From the NCBI RefSeq assembly GCF_026914185.1, contig NC_070560.1:5881501-5945500 (forward strand): DNA of 64,000 nt, given 5' to 3'. The stretch is from Puccinia triticina. Lineage: Eukaryota; Basidiomycota; Pucciniomycetes; Pucciniales; Pucciniaceae. The notes under the pieces were generated by a model. It was not told where the DNA came from. It searched no databases and was given only the letters and a program-made list of their open reading frames with translations. This document shows, piece by piece, positions 12,850 to 23,216 of the stretch. The position numbers were made by a program, and so were the translations under genes. Numbering within the stretch: the stretch's first letter is position 1; each line of letters opens with the position of its first letter.

Positions 12850-14760
12850 GTATAGTACAACTTCTATGACTGGTTTGACCAGTAATCCAGAGGTTAGGAC
12901 TTCAACCGGAGTACATACCCCTGCATGATTCTTGATGACCAGTCAAACCGGTCATCCAGAGGGCTTGGGCCTCTCAACCGGTCATTGAGGTGTAGACAAC
13001 CTCTGGATGACCAGTTTGACCGGTCATCCAGAACACTTCACCATCTTGATGACCAGTTAACCAGTCATCAAAGAGGCTCTCAATGACTGTTCAAAACCTG
13101 CCATCAAAGAGGGCATAGAATTTGGATGACCAATCAACCAGGTCCTCTTTGATGAACAGTTGACCAGTCAACTGTTCATGAAATAGGGTTTTGTCATCTT
13201 CAATGACCAGTCAACCGGTCATTGAACAGGACAATTCTCAAGAACAGTTGACTGGTCTCATGGAAGAGGGTTGTGTCCTCTTTGATGACCGGTTGAGACA
13301 CAACCCTCTTCAATGAACAGTTGACTGGTCATCAAAGAGCTGGTCAACTGTTCATCAAATAGGACACAACCCTCTTTGATGACTGGTTGGCTGTTCTCAA
13401 GTGCCAGTGGTGGGTTACTCCGGGGAAGATGTGAATCCATTCAATGGAAGTTTACTGGGATAATCCAGTGGCTCTGAGTAGTAGATGGGGTTGAATCTGA
13501 TCCAAAGAGTTTGCGCCCAGCCAGTGATAAGTATTTGAGACAGTCAGGCTTGAGTTTCCGGACAGTGATTTGTTGATATGAGGGAAACTGGCTATTTGGA
13601 GTAGTGATGTGTTGATGTGTCTTCAAATAAAGAGGAATGAATAAAAGATGTTTATTATGTTTGTCTCTTCTGAAAGTCTAGGGAAAAATAGAGCTTGAGG
13701 AGTACAACTTACACTGCAAAAATAACTTGGTCAACTGCTTGCAGTTGACATGCAGGATACTCAAGCCAAGCTGCCATTGTAACTCCACATGAATGCAGAA
13801 GTGCCTTTGTTGGCACAGTCACTGTGCAAGGTGCACAGTGACTGTGCATTGAAGCTTGGGTTGAGTCAAACCTTGAGTAAGGCTGGTGTAACACCACAAG
13901 CTTCCTCAGAGTTGCCACATGTCAACTGCTCACAGTTGACACAGTTTTTTTTGCAGTGTTATGTATCAGGCTTCTTGAGTTTGACTAGATACAAGCATAC
14001 ATAAGCTATGTCAATGATAAAATAAAAGAGTGTAAAATGTGAAGAAACATGTGAAATGAGTGTGAAACTAGTAATAATTGCAGATGGTGTAGCAAAACAG
14101 AAAGTTGGCAAGTTAAGGGGTAACTTGGTTTTGCTTGCCAGCTGAAATCAAGAGTTGTCCTATTTGATGACCGGTTGACTGGTCATTGAAGAGGAAATAG
14201 CCCTCTTTGATGAACAGTTGACCGGTCATTGAGCCGGTTGACTGGTCTCAAGAGTTTTCCTCTTTGATGACCGGTCAACTGGTTTCAAGAGTTGTCCTCT
14301 TCAATGAACAGTTGACTGGTCATCAATGAGGACACAACCCTTTTTGATGAAAAGTTGACCGGTCATTGAAGAGGACAAAACCCTCTTTGATGAACAGTTG
14401 ACCAGTCATTGAAGAGGACAAAACCCTCTTTGATGAACAGTTGACCGGTCATCAAAGAAGACAAAACCCTCTTCAATGAATAGTTGACCGGTCATCATAG
14501 AGGACAAAACCCTCTTCAATTAACAGTTGACCAGTCATCAAAGAGAACTGGTTGACCGGTTATTGAAGAGAACCGGTTGACCGGTCATCAAAGAGAACCG
14601 GTTGACCGGTTCTCAAGGAGCACACAACCCCTTGATGACTGGTCAACTGTTTATCAGTTTTGTGTCCTCTTTCATGACCCATTGACCAGTCATAGAGGGG
14701 TTGTGCCCCCTTCAATGAACGGCTGGTCGCCGGTCATTGAGAGGTTCAAGTTGCAGGTTG
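12850..14760. repeat. Minisatellite of GACCGGTCAT / CAGTTGACCGGTCATTGAA type
   Basis: Dozens of imperfect units alternate TGACCGGTTGAC or TGACCGGTCATCAAAG with CCTCTTTGATGAACAG. The longer unit is about 40 bp and most of it is palindromic. The array is interrupted around 13,400-14,150 by unrelated sequence that includes a CACTA-type MITE. A short remnant of the same array follows the copia element at 38,952-39,062. Open reading frames across it are shadows of the repeat. Confidence 0.85.
13712..13958. mobile_element. 247-bp CACTA-type MITE
   Basis: The termini are CACTGCAAAAATAACTTGG and, inverted, CACTGCAAAAAAAACTGTG. They are followed by the shared inverted block GTCAACTGC..GCAGTTGACATG. 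A 3-bp target duplication TTA (13709-13711, 13959-13961) fits the CMC/CACTA superfamily. No coding sequence is present. The termini resemble the larger element at 53,755. Confidence 0.8.
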
Positions 14761-15457
14761 TCAGCCATTGGCTAGTCCAGACAGTGCCAACGCTGACACG
14801 GAACGCACCACAGAAGACAGGTGCGCGCAAAATGCAATCCCGGGCAAAACACACACCACAGATGATGCGTGCACGCATAAGCACAAATAAGCTGGGTATT
14901 CAACCACATGTGAATCCCTGCTGTTAGTTGTTGCGCTTGGCTGGGTGATTCCCACCAGTTGTTGTGCTTGAGTGAGCAAAAACCACGTGGATTTTGATCA
15001 AGCAAGAAGACTGTGAGGACAGGAAGCCTACACGTGTCCAGTTTCCTAGGGTATAAAGACATGGGACCTCCAAGCAAAAGGAGGTTCCTCAGATTATTAT
15101 TAGATTACTACGCCCCTCATCCTTGTTTGATACAAAAACAACCAGGGCATATATCTAGTTACATCTCAAGACTCTTCTTCTTTGCCTCCACCACCTCTGC
15201 CTTCACCTTTGCTTCCCCGTTCTCCTCCACCGTTACCAGCTCTTCTCTCCTTCTACTTCTTTCCACTTGCTACCCTAACAGGTACAACTCAGATCCACCA
15301 GCCCCTTCACCGCAGGCACGGCTTTCTCCTCCCGCACCACGGTCGAGTTGAGTGTGTTTTCCTATTTAGGAACTCACCAGTTGTTCTTTTCTATTCAGGG
15401 TGTTGTCACTTTAGAGACCCGCCCTGACACGGGCTATGTCCCCCTTGATGACCGGTT
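14761..15457 (+). other. LTR-like leader remnant, no gene
   Basis: A TATA-like GGGTATAAAGACATGG (15,050) is followed by pyrimidine-rich transcript-like sequence. The arrangement resembles the U3-R-U5 part of an LTR. No second copy is visible and no reading frame is convincing. Confidence 0.3.
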
Positions 15458-15462
15458 GACCG

Positions 15463-15800
15463 TGTTGAGTTATACTCAGGTTTTGTCTCTAGTTTATTAC
15501 TTTTCTATGCTTCACCCATGTTCCTCTCTTGTCACACACCTTTCACAAGCTGTAGTTAGTCTACCTGAGGCAGCAGGCGTGGAAGGACCTTTCCTCATCC
15601 TTCCACGAACCTCAAACACTGCCACGCACCGTGCCTGCTGTCCTCAGGCAAGTTTTTCCTCTCTTTCATCTTTTTTTCTCTTTTTCTTTCTTCTCTTTTT
15701 CCTTCCCTTTTCTGATCAGCAATTCATCCTTCCACAAACCTCAAACACCGCCACGCACCGTGCCTGCTGTCCTCAGCTCTCTGGCCGCTCTCGCTCATCA
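15463..15800 (+). repeat. 5' LTR of the copia element
   Basis: It begins TGTTGAGTTATACTCAGG and ends CTCGCTCATCA (TG..CA). It contains an internal duplication of about 50 bp: a block starting CATCCTTCCAC and ending GCCTGCTGTCCTCAG appears twice, separated by a pyrimidine-rich tract. Confidence 0.93.
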
Positions 15801-15815
15801 GGTTATGAGCCCGCG
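15801..15815 (+). promoter_or_regulatory. Primer-binding site matching an initiator tRNA-Met anticodon arm
   Basis: Immediately after the LTR comes GGTTATGAGCCCGCG. Its complement CGCGGGCTCATAACC is an anticodon stem-loop with loop CTCATAA (anticodon CAT). This is not the 3' acceptor end. Priming from a half-tRNA-iMet is established for Drosophila copia and yeast Ty5. Use here is inferred from position and sequence. Confidence 0.7.
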
Positions 15816-15926
15816 TTAGCCTGCAGCTACCGGCAGGTTAAAAGATAGGTCTTCTGGTGTTTCAACTCAAGGCTCGAACAAGTGTACATCTATTGAATAC
15901 ACTTGGGAAGGATCAATCATCAAAAA

Positions 15927-16577
15927 ATGGCGGACGTCCCCGCACCCGGCCCTGTTGTCGATCTAACAACAGTCCCCAAACTCAATCACATTCACATCAT
16001 TCCCCTCACTGCACCCGGTCCCAAATCAAACTATTTGGATTGGGTGTACGTCCTCAAACTCCACCTTGATACTCACAACGTGGAGTACATCATCAAGTCC
16101 ATAAAACCAGAACGCGCAGCGGCCAACTGGGATTGAGACAGCAAGGCAGTTTGCGCCCTCATCTCTCAAATTGTCGAACCGGTAAACCTGCGTTTCATTC
16201 GCCAACACGGTTCAAACGCCCACAGTACATGGGAAGCTCTACACAAGGCCCATCAAAACTCAACGGCCGGTGGCCGAATGTACTGGCTCCAGAAGGTTGT
16301 AAATGCAAAAATGGATGGAGATGACATTGACTCCCTCATCAACGAGCTCGCAACCTCGGTCGAGAAACTCAACGCGCTTGTCGAACCGGGGAAACCCCTA
16401 ACTACGGACAATATTCACGCGGCCTCTCTCCTCAAAGCTCTTCCCAGCGACTGGGTCAGTTGTGTATCATCCCTCATGAACGAACCAGACGTCTCAGCCG
16501 GAAAAGTGGTCCTAGCACTCAAGGCAGAATCTCTCCGACGAAAGAACCACCTGGCCGATGTGAGAATGAAAGCTGGT
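15927..16577 (+). pseudogene. copia gag, N-terminal part, with in-frame TGA
   Basis: The ATG at 15,927 opens a gag reading frame (MADVPAPGPVV...). It is broken by TGA at 16,134-16,136 and continues in the same frame as DSKAVCALISQIV and STWEALHKAH (the gag UBN2-like fold). The frame is cut after RMKAG by inserted DNA. Its continuation with the zinc knuckle is at 30,045-30,353. The stop most simply derives from CGA to TGA. Confidence 0.85.
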
Positions 16578-16963
16578 TAGTCGGTAGAAAGGGTCCGCTA
16601 GCCGCCTCCTTCAAGAATATTGATGTCCAGGCTGTGTGATTGTCGGTAACTCGGCTCCGCACTGCTACTTTCCGCTAGTCTTCAGCGCTCCTCTACTGAG
16701 CCTGATCTATAGCGTAATAATCTGCAAGTGGCTAAAGCTCCGCACTTCGTAGGCACAAATCCGCAAGTAACTCTCGAATAAAGATAAGAACACAGATAAT
16801 CTCCTAATAACTCTAGTACGTCCGTGGTTGTAAGTACAATAATGAGTAATCCGTAAGATGATAGAATATGATGATGAAAGAAGAAGAAAAGTCCCTCCTC
16901 TCCTCCTTCCCTCCGCGCACATTGCCGTTCCCATCTGATCCCGCATGTCTGACACTTTCCCGC
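16578..16963. other. Unassigned insertion, left part
   Basis: Between the broken copia gag and the gypsy LTR lie 386 bp that belong to neither. Together with 29,605-30,044 they probably form one ~0.83-kb insertion into copia gag that was later the gypsy target (CCGC duplicated). I could not define its ends or class. Confidence 0.4.
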
Positions 16964-17864
16964 TGTAAGACTCAAAAGTGATTGTGAAACCCTTTTGCTG
17001 AATGGAGAAGGGGATGATGGAGGTGCAAACTCTGCCCTTCTATGCTGTCAGTCAACAAGACCCACCAAGCTATGCTTGGCAAGTTTTATTCAAGTGATAG
17101 GGTAGGTTGGCTCAAGATGAGTTGTTTGATTGACAAGGTATAGAGCTGATGATTTATATAAGGGTTGGTTATAATTGGTAAGGGTGAATATTGGGGGTGA
17201 CTGTGATTGGTGAGTGATGAACTCCCCCGCTGACAACTGGGGAGGAGAGAGCTCCTTATATAGACAGAAGTGGAGCCCCACAGGGCTTGTGGGTTAGGGT
17301 TTCAGCTGATCTGGACAACAGTGTGAGGGATTTTAGCTGGTGGGAGTAGATACAAATGATGTCATAATGTGTCAGGGGTACATAAATGATGTCATAAGCA
17401 TGCATTAGGGCTGCATGAAGGCTGCGTAAAGTGACAGTTGGCTGCATTAGTTGACAGGTGGATGCAGGGGGTGCATAAATGACGCCTGAACTGCAGGATC
17501 AGTGCGGGATGACATCATAATATGGAAATAGAAGAGTACTTGATACTATGTGATGACTATAGTCTGATGAGGAGATGTATGCTTGTATCCTGTGATGTGT
17601 ATAAGCATAATACTGTGATCCTTGACTTGAGACTTGCGACAGGCTGGTGACTGGGTATGCTGAACGTGTGATGGGTGTCCATTGTCCAAGGGCGTGTAGG
17701 TTCCATTCCAGAGGGGCTCCAGTGACGCTTCCAGTGGTGTCTAGGGGTAAAATTGGCCGTAGAATCCATTTCTGGGGTCCATTTGATGGTATCTTGAGGC
17801 CTAGTATGAGTAATTATGTGGCATAGAAAAAACTTTCTATTTTTCCACTTTTCCGTCTACCACA
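16964..17864 (-). repeat. 3' LTR of the gypsy element
   Basis: Copy of 28,717-29,604 with one substitution near its end and an extra 13 bp (a TTCTGGGGTCCAT-type duplication). Confidence 0.93.
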
Positions 17865-19295
17865 TCCTCCCCCAACTTATTGTCTGTCCCCAGACAATTT
17901 TGACGTGAAAAGTGCTATTTCTCCAACTGTTGACCCTGTGACGTGGGAACTTTACATGAGGATTAGCTGAATCCTTGGAGGCTGGGTTATTTTTACTTCT
18001 CTTGGGCAATGCGGCATGAGAGGGTCCGCAGGGTGAAAATTGGCCAAAATTTTGATTTTTGTCAATTTTGGGATTTTTCTTGACGAGAACTTTTTGTCAG
18101 TTCTGGGAGTCAAAGTGCTGCGCGCAGTCCGCAGTCCGCAGTCCGCAGGTGCGCAGTTGAGCAGTGGTGCTGCTTGTGCTATGGTGGCGGCCGCAGCTGT
18201 TGCTCCAGCGCCTTAGGGTGCGCGCTGTCGAAGCCGCGGGCCTCGGGTGCCGAGTAGTGATCGGGGACTCGCACCTGCTTTTGATGGTTGACTGATCGGG
18301 CTTCGGGCCCGGGTACTTAGTGTTGGTTGTACCCGCCCAGCAGCTATTCCTGATCCCGCGGGGTCGTCCGATGCGCCGCAGTTGTCTTGTCGGATTACGC
18401 GTAATCCAACAAGAGGACTGCGGTGCTGCGAATTTCCAGCCCCGCGTTCGGGTCTCGAGTATCTATACCCCTACCTCGCCACGGGGTATATGTATGTAAA
18501 TATATGTATATCGACCTTACCCCATCGGGGGGGGGGGTATTGATATGTCTGCACCTCGACCCCTGCCAGCGACTTCGCCGATCTTCCGGACCCTTCCGAT
18601 ACGTCATCGCAGCCGCCAATATTTGAACCCCAGGTATCCTCAAGGTCTCGACCCAGTCACCCCCACACAGCCAGCCTAAACCCTGCTGTTGAGCAGGGTC
18701 CCTTTTCCAGGTGAGTTTCTTTTGTCCTCTCTTGATAGTCAAGCCGTTATGGTGTTGGTCGAGGTAATTATGTAACTTTCAGATTGATTGCCGCTACTAC
18801 TCGCACCACCATTGATTTTGACAGGTCTACGCGGCTTTTGGTTGGAGATCTGTTCGCCGACCCGGTATGTACTTCCCAGTTTGTAAAAGTATGTGGTTGT
18901 CAGCAGCAACATGGAAATTACTGAGATGCCACTTATCGCCGGTTGTTTAGGTGGCCGGCCAGCTGATGATGCTCAGCCGTGGGTCCGTACACCTAAAGTC
19001 CCGGCAAGAGAGATGGCCCCGCACTCCGTTCTACTCGACTTTATCTGGGATCGGTAATCGGTCGAGTCGAACAATACCTCCTCTAGTCGCGGCTGGGTCA
19101 TGGCTTCCGTTCAGAGCCCGCGCATGGGGCAAAAGTACTATGGTCCTTCTTTCAAGTGCCAGAGGCCCCTCACAGGATTCAAGGTGAGTATAAAAGGCGA
19201 GCCCCTCTCCCCCTTCTCTGTTCATCATCCACCTCGTCGTTTCTTCACCTCGTCTACTTCTACTATAGACCAGCTTTTATTAACTGATTACCATT

Positions 19296-20870
19296 ATGTC
19301 CCATCGTCCATACTATAGACCCTACTTTCCCCCTACCCCTTATCCTTTAAGAAATCGCGGGGCCTCCGCTGGCGCTTCAGAGCGTGTAAGTAGGGGTTTA
19401 TATCGTAGCGCAGCTCTTTCTACTCTTCTGTTAACTTGTGTTGCTTGTATTAGCCGGGGTCTTCCGTTCATAACCCCATCCTGATTTTGGATGGGCCACT
19501 TTATCACGCTGAGACCATCACGCCAACCTGGATCCAGTGGACCCAGGCTCGCCTGGACGCGTTTAACAGGCCCAACGGCACTAGAAACCGGGCCGCTCGG
19601 GAACCCAGAGCCCGCCCATTCGTGGTTGATCCGGCCGCGGCGGCTAGAGTAGCTTCGGTAAGTATCCGACCGGATCTTTCATCCTCCCCAGGCCGCTGAT
19701 CCGGTCCAGTTACAGTTTACGGAACCGGTTCGCCCAAATTCAGCAGTGAGGACTCCGTCTCCTCCTCGAATTCCCCCAGGCTTGCATTCCCAATCCGAGG
19801 ACCCCTTTGTAAGTTCTGATCCGCTCCGACTGTTCTTGCCTCAGGGATCTGATTGATTCTCCTGCCCTCAGCTTGTTTCGCCAACTCGTCCGGGATCGGC
19901 TTTTAGGACCCCGTCTCCGCCTCGGGTTCCCCCGGGATTTGTGGGGTTGCACCCTTGCTTTCAGACCGCCCCGACTCCTGAAGCCGCCGGCAATCCACTG
20001 ACTTCACCAGTATTTCGGCACCAGACCCCCAACCCGGGTCCTTTGCCTGGGTCGCCTGTTTTCCCACCGGCGACCGACTCGGATCGTGACGTAAGTACTC
20101 TCTTTTTGTCCTCTTGTGTTTAACAAACCCAAGACTGATTCATTCTTGGTAGTTTTTGTCCTCTAACCGGGTCTTCTTAGATGAGAGCTGGGTTCTCCCT
20201 CCGGCTCCATGCCCCAGTAACCTCACGTCACCGACCTCGGACTGTGAGATGTTGGGTACCGAGGCCCTTACCGGCACTTATAGAGTTCCTGAGACCTCTG
20301 GATCCGACGAATCTTCGCAGAAGGCAATGACCGAATCAGCAACGTCCTCTACAGGAGGTGCCAGCCACTTCGAGGGTTGGGGATCCGGGGTAAGCTAAAT
20401 TTCGTCCACCTTGTGTTTCCTTGGGTTAAGGTATTGACTTGTTTCAGGTTCCTGCCGGCGTTGTCCAGTCTCGCACCTGGAACCCAATCCCTGAGGCCTC
20501 CCGGGCTACTACCCCCGACCTTCACGCGGACGAGGTTACTGACTCTGATGGGGACGTCAGCATGACCGATTCTCATCGAGTTCCATTGCCTGACGTCCCT
20601 GGTGAGTATCGTCTTGCCGACTATCCCTTTTTAAAAGAGTCGCAAATCGCTCTTCTCCTTGATCAAGATGCTCCGGAGGACCCGGACGCTGATCCAATCG
20701 ATTCAGCGGCCTACCATCGTCTCTACCAAACCTTTGCCTCTCTCTTTGTGAGGTTCTGCCGCCGCTGTCGACCTTCCAGCAACGACGAGCGGATCCAACG
20801 CCTCTTCCTTTTCAGAGCCATGGCGGATGAATATCGATCCGCAATTCGACCGGACCTTCAAGATGACTGA
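19296..20870 (+). CDS. Six-exon antisense gene inside the gypsy element, function unknown
   Basis: Strand and position: opposite to gag-pol, between integrase and the 3' LTR. Exons 19296-19385, 19454-19657, 19692-19808, 19872-20090, 20153-20389, 20448-20870 each end at a GTAAG(T/C) donor and start after an AG acceptor. Every exon is a multiple of three, so all five introns are phase 0, giving 1,290 nt (429 aa). A TATA box (GTATAAAAGG, ~19,188) lies about 100 bp upstream of the ATG. The product is Pro/Ser-rich with a duplicated motif RTPSPPRIPPG / RTPSPPRVPPG. The C-terminal ~140 residues are acidic and then helical (QTFASLFVRFCRRCRP). There is no transposase, envelope or chromodomain signature and no signal peptide. 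The splice model is inferred from sequence only. Confidence 0.72.
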
Positions 20871-22678
20871 TCCTGTAAGTTGATCTTTTCTTTCTCCTTA
20901 CGGTCTAGTTCGTGATCCTAACGTGTTTTCTCCTTCGTTCTTTAGATTACCTGTCCTTTTTCTCTTTTTTCGTGACTCCTGGGGCAAAATTTCCACAAGA
21001 AAGCCAAAAAAAATCGACATATACTTTAGAAAACCCCCCAAAAAAATGTAACCCCTGAAATGATTAGTTATTCTATTTGATTTAACTATGTTGTTATCTT
21101 TTGTTTATCCTTTAACAGAGAATTAATCCATCAGTCCCCCCTCCCCCAACTTCACAGGTTGTCCCCAACCTTCCTATTGAGAGAGAGAGAAAAAAAAAGA
21201 AAAGAGGAGAGAAAGAGAAGAGTGTTTGTTTGAAGTGAGCGAGGTCAATTGAATGAGTAAGTTGTTCTATTTGTCTGTTTGATCAGGTGATGTGGTCTTT
21301 TTTTTTTTTTTTTTTTTTTGAAAAAGAATGTGAGTTCCTCCCCCAACTGAAAAAAATGACCAGTGTTTATCATTGAACAGTTTAGTCTCTTGTCCAGGAG
21401 AAAGACTTAGTTCGAAATACTGGATGCATTATTGTCAGAGTTCGTGTTGGAGTTTGCCTCTTCATCATCAGACAATTCAGGTTGAGCGGGATCCTCGTCA
21501 TGCTGGATATCGGCCAAGCTTTGTCCTCGTGGGTAAAACCGTTTAATATGTGAAGCTGCGTAAGCCCTCTTCAGTTCTACCCCGTCCAATTCCTCCAGAA
21601 TGTAAGAACCCTTTGGTAACTGTTGCTTGATTCGAAAAGGCCCATTCCAGCGATTGGCAAAACGCTTGCCCCATTGGTCTTCCAAACTCTTATTATAAAT
21701 AAGCACTAATTCGCCTGGGTTTAAAGGTTTACGGAGCCTAGCCGCCATCCTTCGATCCCAGTATCTGACCGAAGAATTCCTAGTTTTCATTAACTTCTCG
21801 TGAGCTATTCCCAGGATCTCTTCTCGACGTTCCAGCTGCATAGTTCTGGCTTCCAGGAGTTCCGCTGTTGTGCTGATTTCAGTCCAATCAATTCCCAGAT
21901 AGGTGTCCATTTCTAAATCGACTGGAAGAACCGCCTTTTGGCCAAAGACTAATTTGTAGGGTGAGTACCCAGTCGTTTGCTTGGTTGAAATTCTATCAGC
22001 AAAGAGTACTAATGGAAGATACTCTCTCCATTTTCCTCCAGATTCACCACACATCTTGATTAAGGTGTCCTTGATTGGTCGGTGTCCTCTTTCAATCATT
22101 CCGTTAGCCTCCGGATAATACGGAGTGGGTGGTTTGAAAGCCGCTCCAATCTTTTCCACAGCTTTTATAAACTCGTTCTTGAACTCAGGCCCATTATCTG
22201 CCGAGACTGTCTTGATTACGCCATAACGGTAGACCCATTCTTCCAAGAGAAATTTTCCAATAGTGACCGCTGTTAATTTGACCAAAGGGGCTGCTTCTAC
22301 CCATCCGGATAAGTCGTCTCTGGCCACCAGTAAGTATTTGTATCGTCCGGCTTTGATGTGGCAGACGTCCAAGGCTACTCGTCCAAATAAGCTGCTTTCT
22401 CCTGTTGGATGTCGTATCTCCCGAGGTACTAAGGGGTCCCGCTTCTGGCATGGTGCACAGCTCTGAACCCATAACTTCACTTTTTTCTTCAGGCTTGGCC
22501 ACCAAAATCTGCAAACTAGTCGCTGGTATGTTTCCTCAAGTCCTCGATGCCCAAGATCCTCGTGAGTCATTCTCAAAAGTTTACTTTGGTAGGCAATTTT
22601 GGATATAACTAGTTGGGGCCATGGGTGAGTGTGTTAAAACTAACAATGCATTTTGCAGACGCTTAGCAGAAAATGATT

Positions 22679-22713
22679 GACTTGGGCAGGATTTGAACCA
22701 GCGACCTTAGCTT

Positions 22714-22766
<53 letters not shown>

Positions 22767-22767
22767 C
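22679..22767 (-). tRNA. tRNA-like sequence in TRIM repeat 1 (89 nt)
   Basis: Read on the minus strand, GACTTGG at the 5' end and CCAAGTC at the 3' end form a 7-bp acceptor stem. TAGCCTAGTTGG matches the Pol III A box and GGTTCAAATCC the B box. TTTT follows a few bases downstream. Between the D and T arms are two possible stem-loops: GCACT/AGTGT with an 8-nt loop, and CTTAG/CTAAG with loop CTTCAAG. The fold is therefore type II-like or aberrant and I cannot assign an amino acid. It is more likely a Pol III promoter module or tRNA-derived relic than a decoding tRNA. Confidence 0.6.
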
Positions 22768-23127
22768 CATGCCTGATGTGTTGATTTTGACCACTGAGGA
22801 TTACAACATTTCAACACACCTCCTTAATCCACAGTGGGAGAATAGGAGACCCTGAAGTCAATCATTCCTGAGCTAGTCTATACAGTGAGAATGCATATTG
22901 CATAAGTGGATTTTGCATATTCCAAAGTAGGGTTATACCCCAAAGCTGCATATGGCAGAAGTGGATTTTGCATATTCCAAAGTAGGGTTATACCCCAAAG
23001 CTGCATATTGCATAAGTACAATATTGCATAATCTCATGTAAATGCATATCATGCGCATAGCACATTTCGACTGTTAATCGTGTTAAAACTAACAATGCAT
23101 TTTGCAGACACTTAGCAGAAAATGATT

Positions 23128-23163
23128 GACTTGGGCAGGATTTGAACCAGCAACCTTAGCTTA

Positions 23164-23215
<52 letters not shown>

Positions 23216-23216
23216 C
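23128..23216 (-). tRNA. tRNA-like sequence in TRIM repeat 2
   Basis: The same unit as at 22,679-22,767, with two substitutions inside it. One is in the second stem-loop, whose loop becomes CTTTAAG. A box, B box and acceptor stem are unchanged. Confidence 0.55.

Noticed and set aside
12850..14760. CRISPR-like array
   Set aside because: The spacing is irregular, repeats are imperfect and spacers are themselves repeats; the setting is eukaryotic.
22679..22767. Functional nuclear tRNA gene
   Set aside because: It lies in a transposon terminal repeat, is duplicated with changes, and has an extra stem-loop between D and T arms, so a decoding tRNA cannot be supported.
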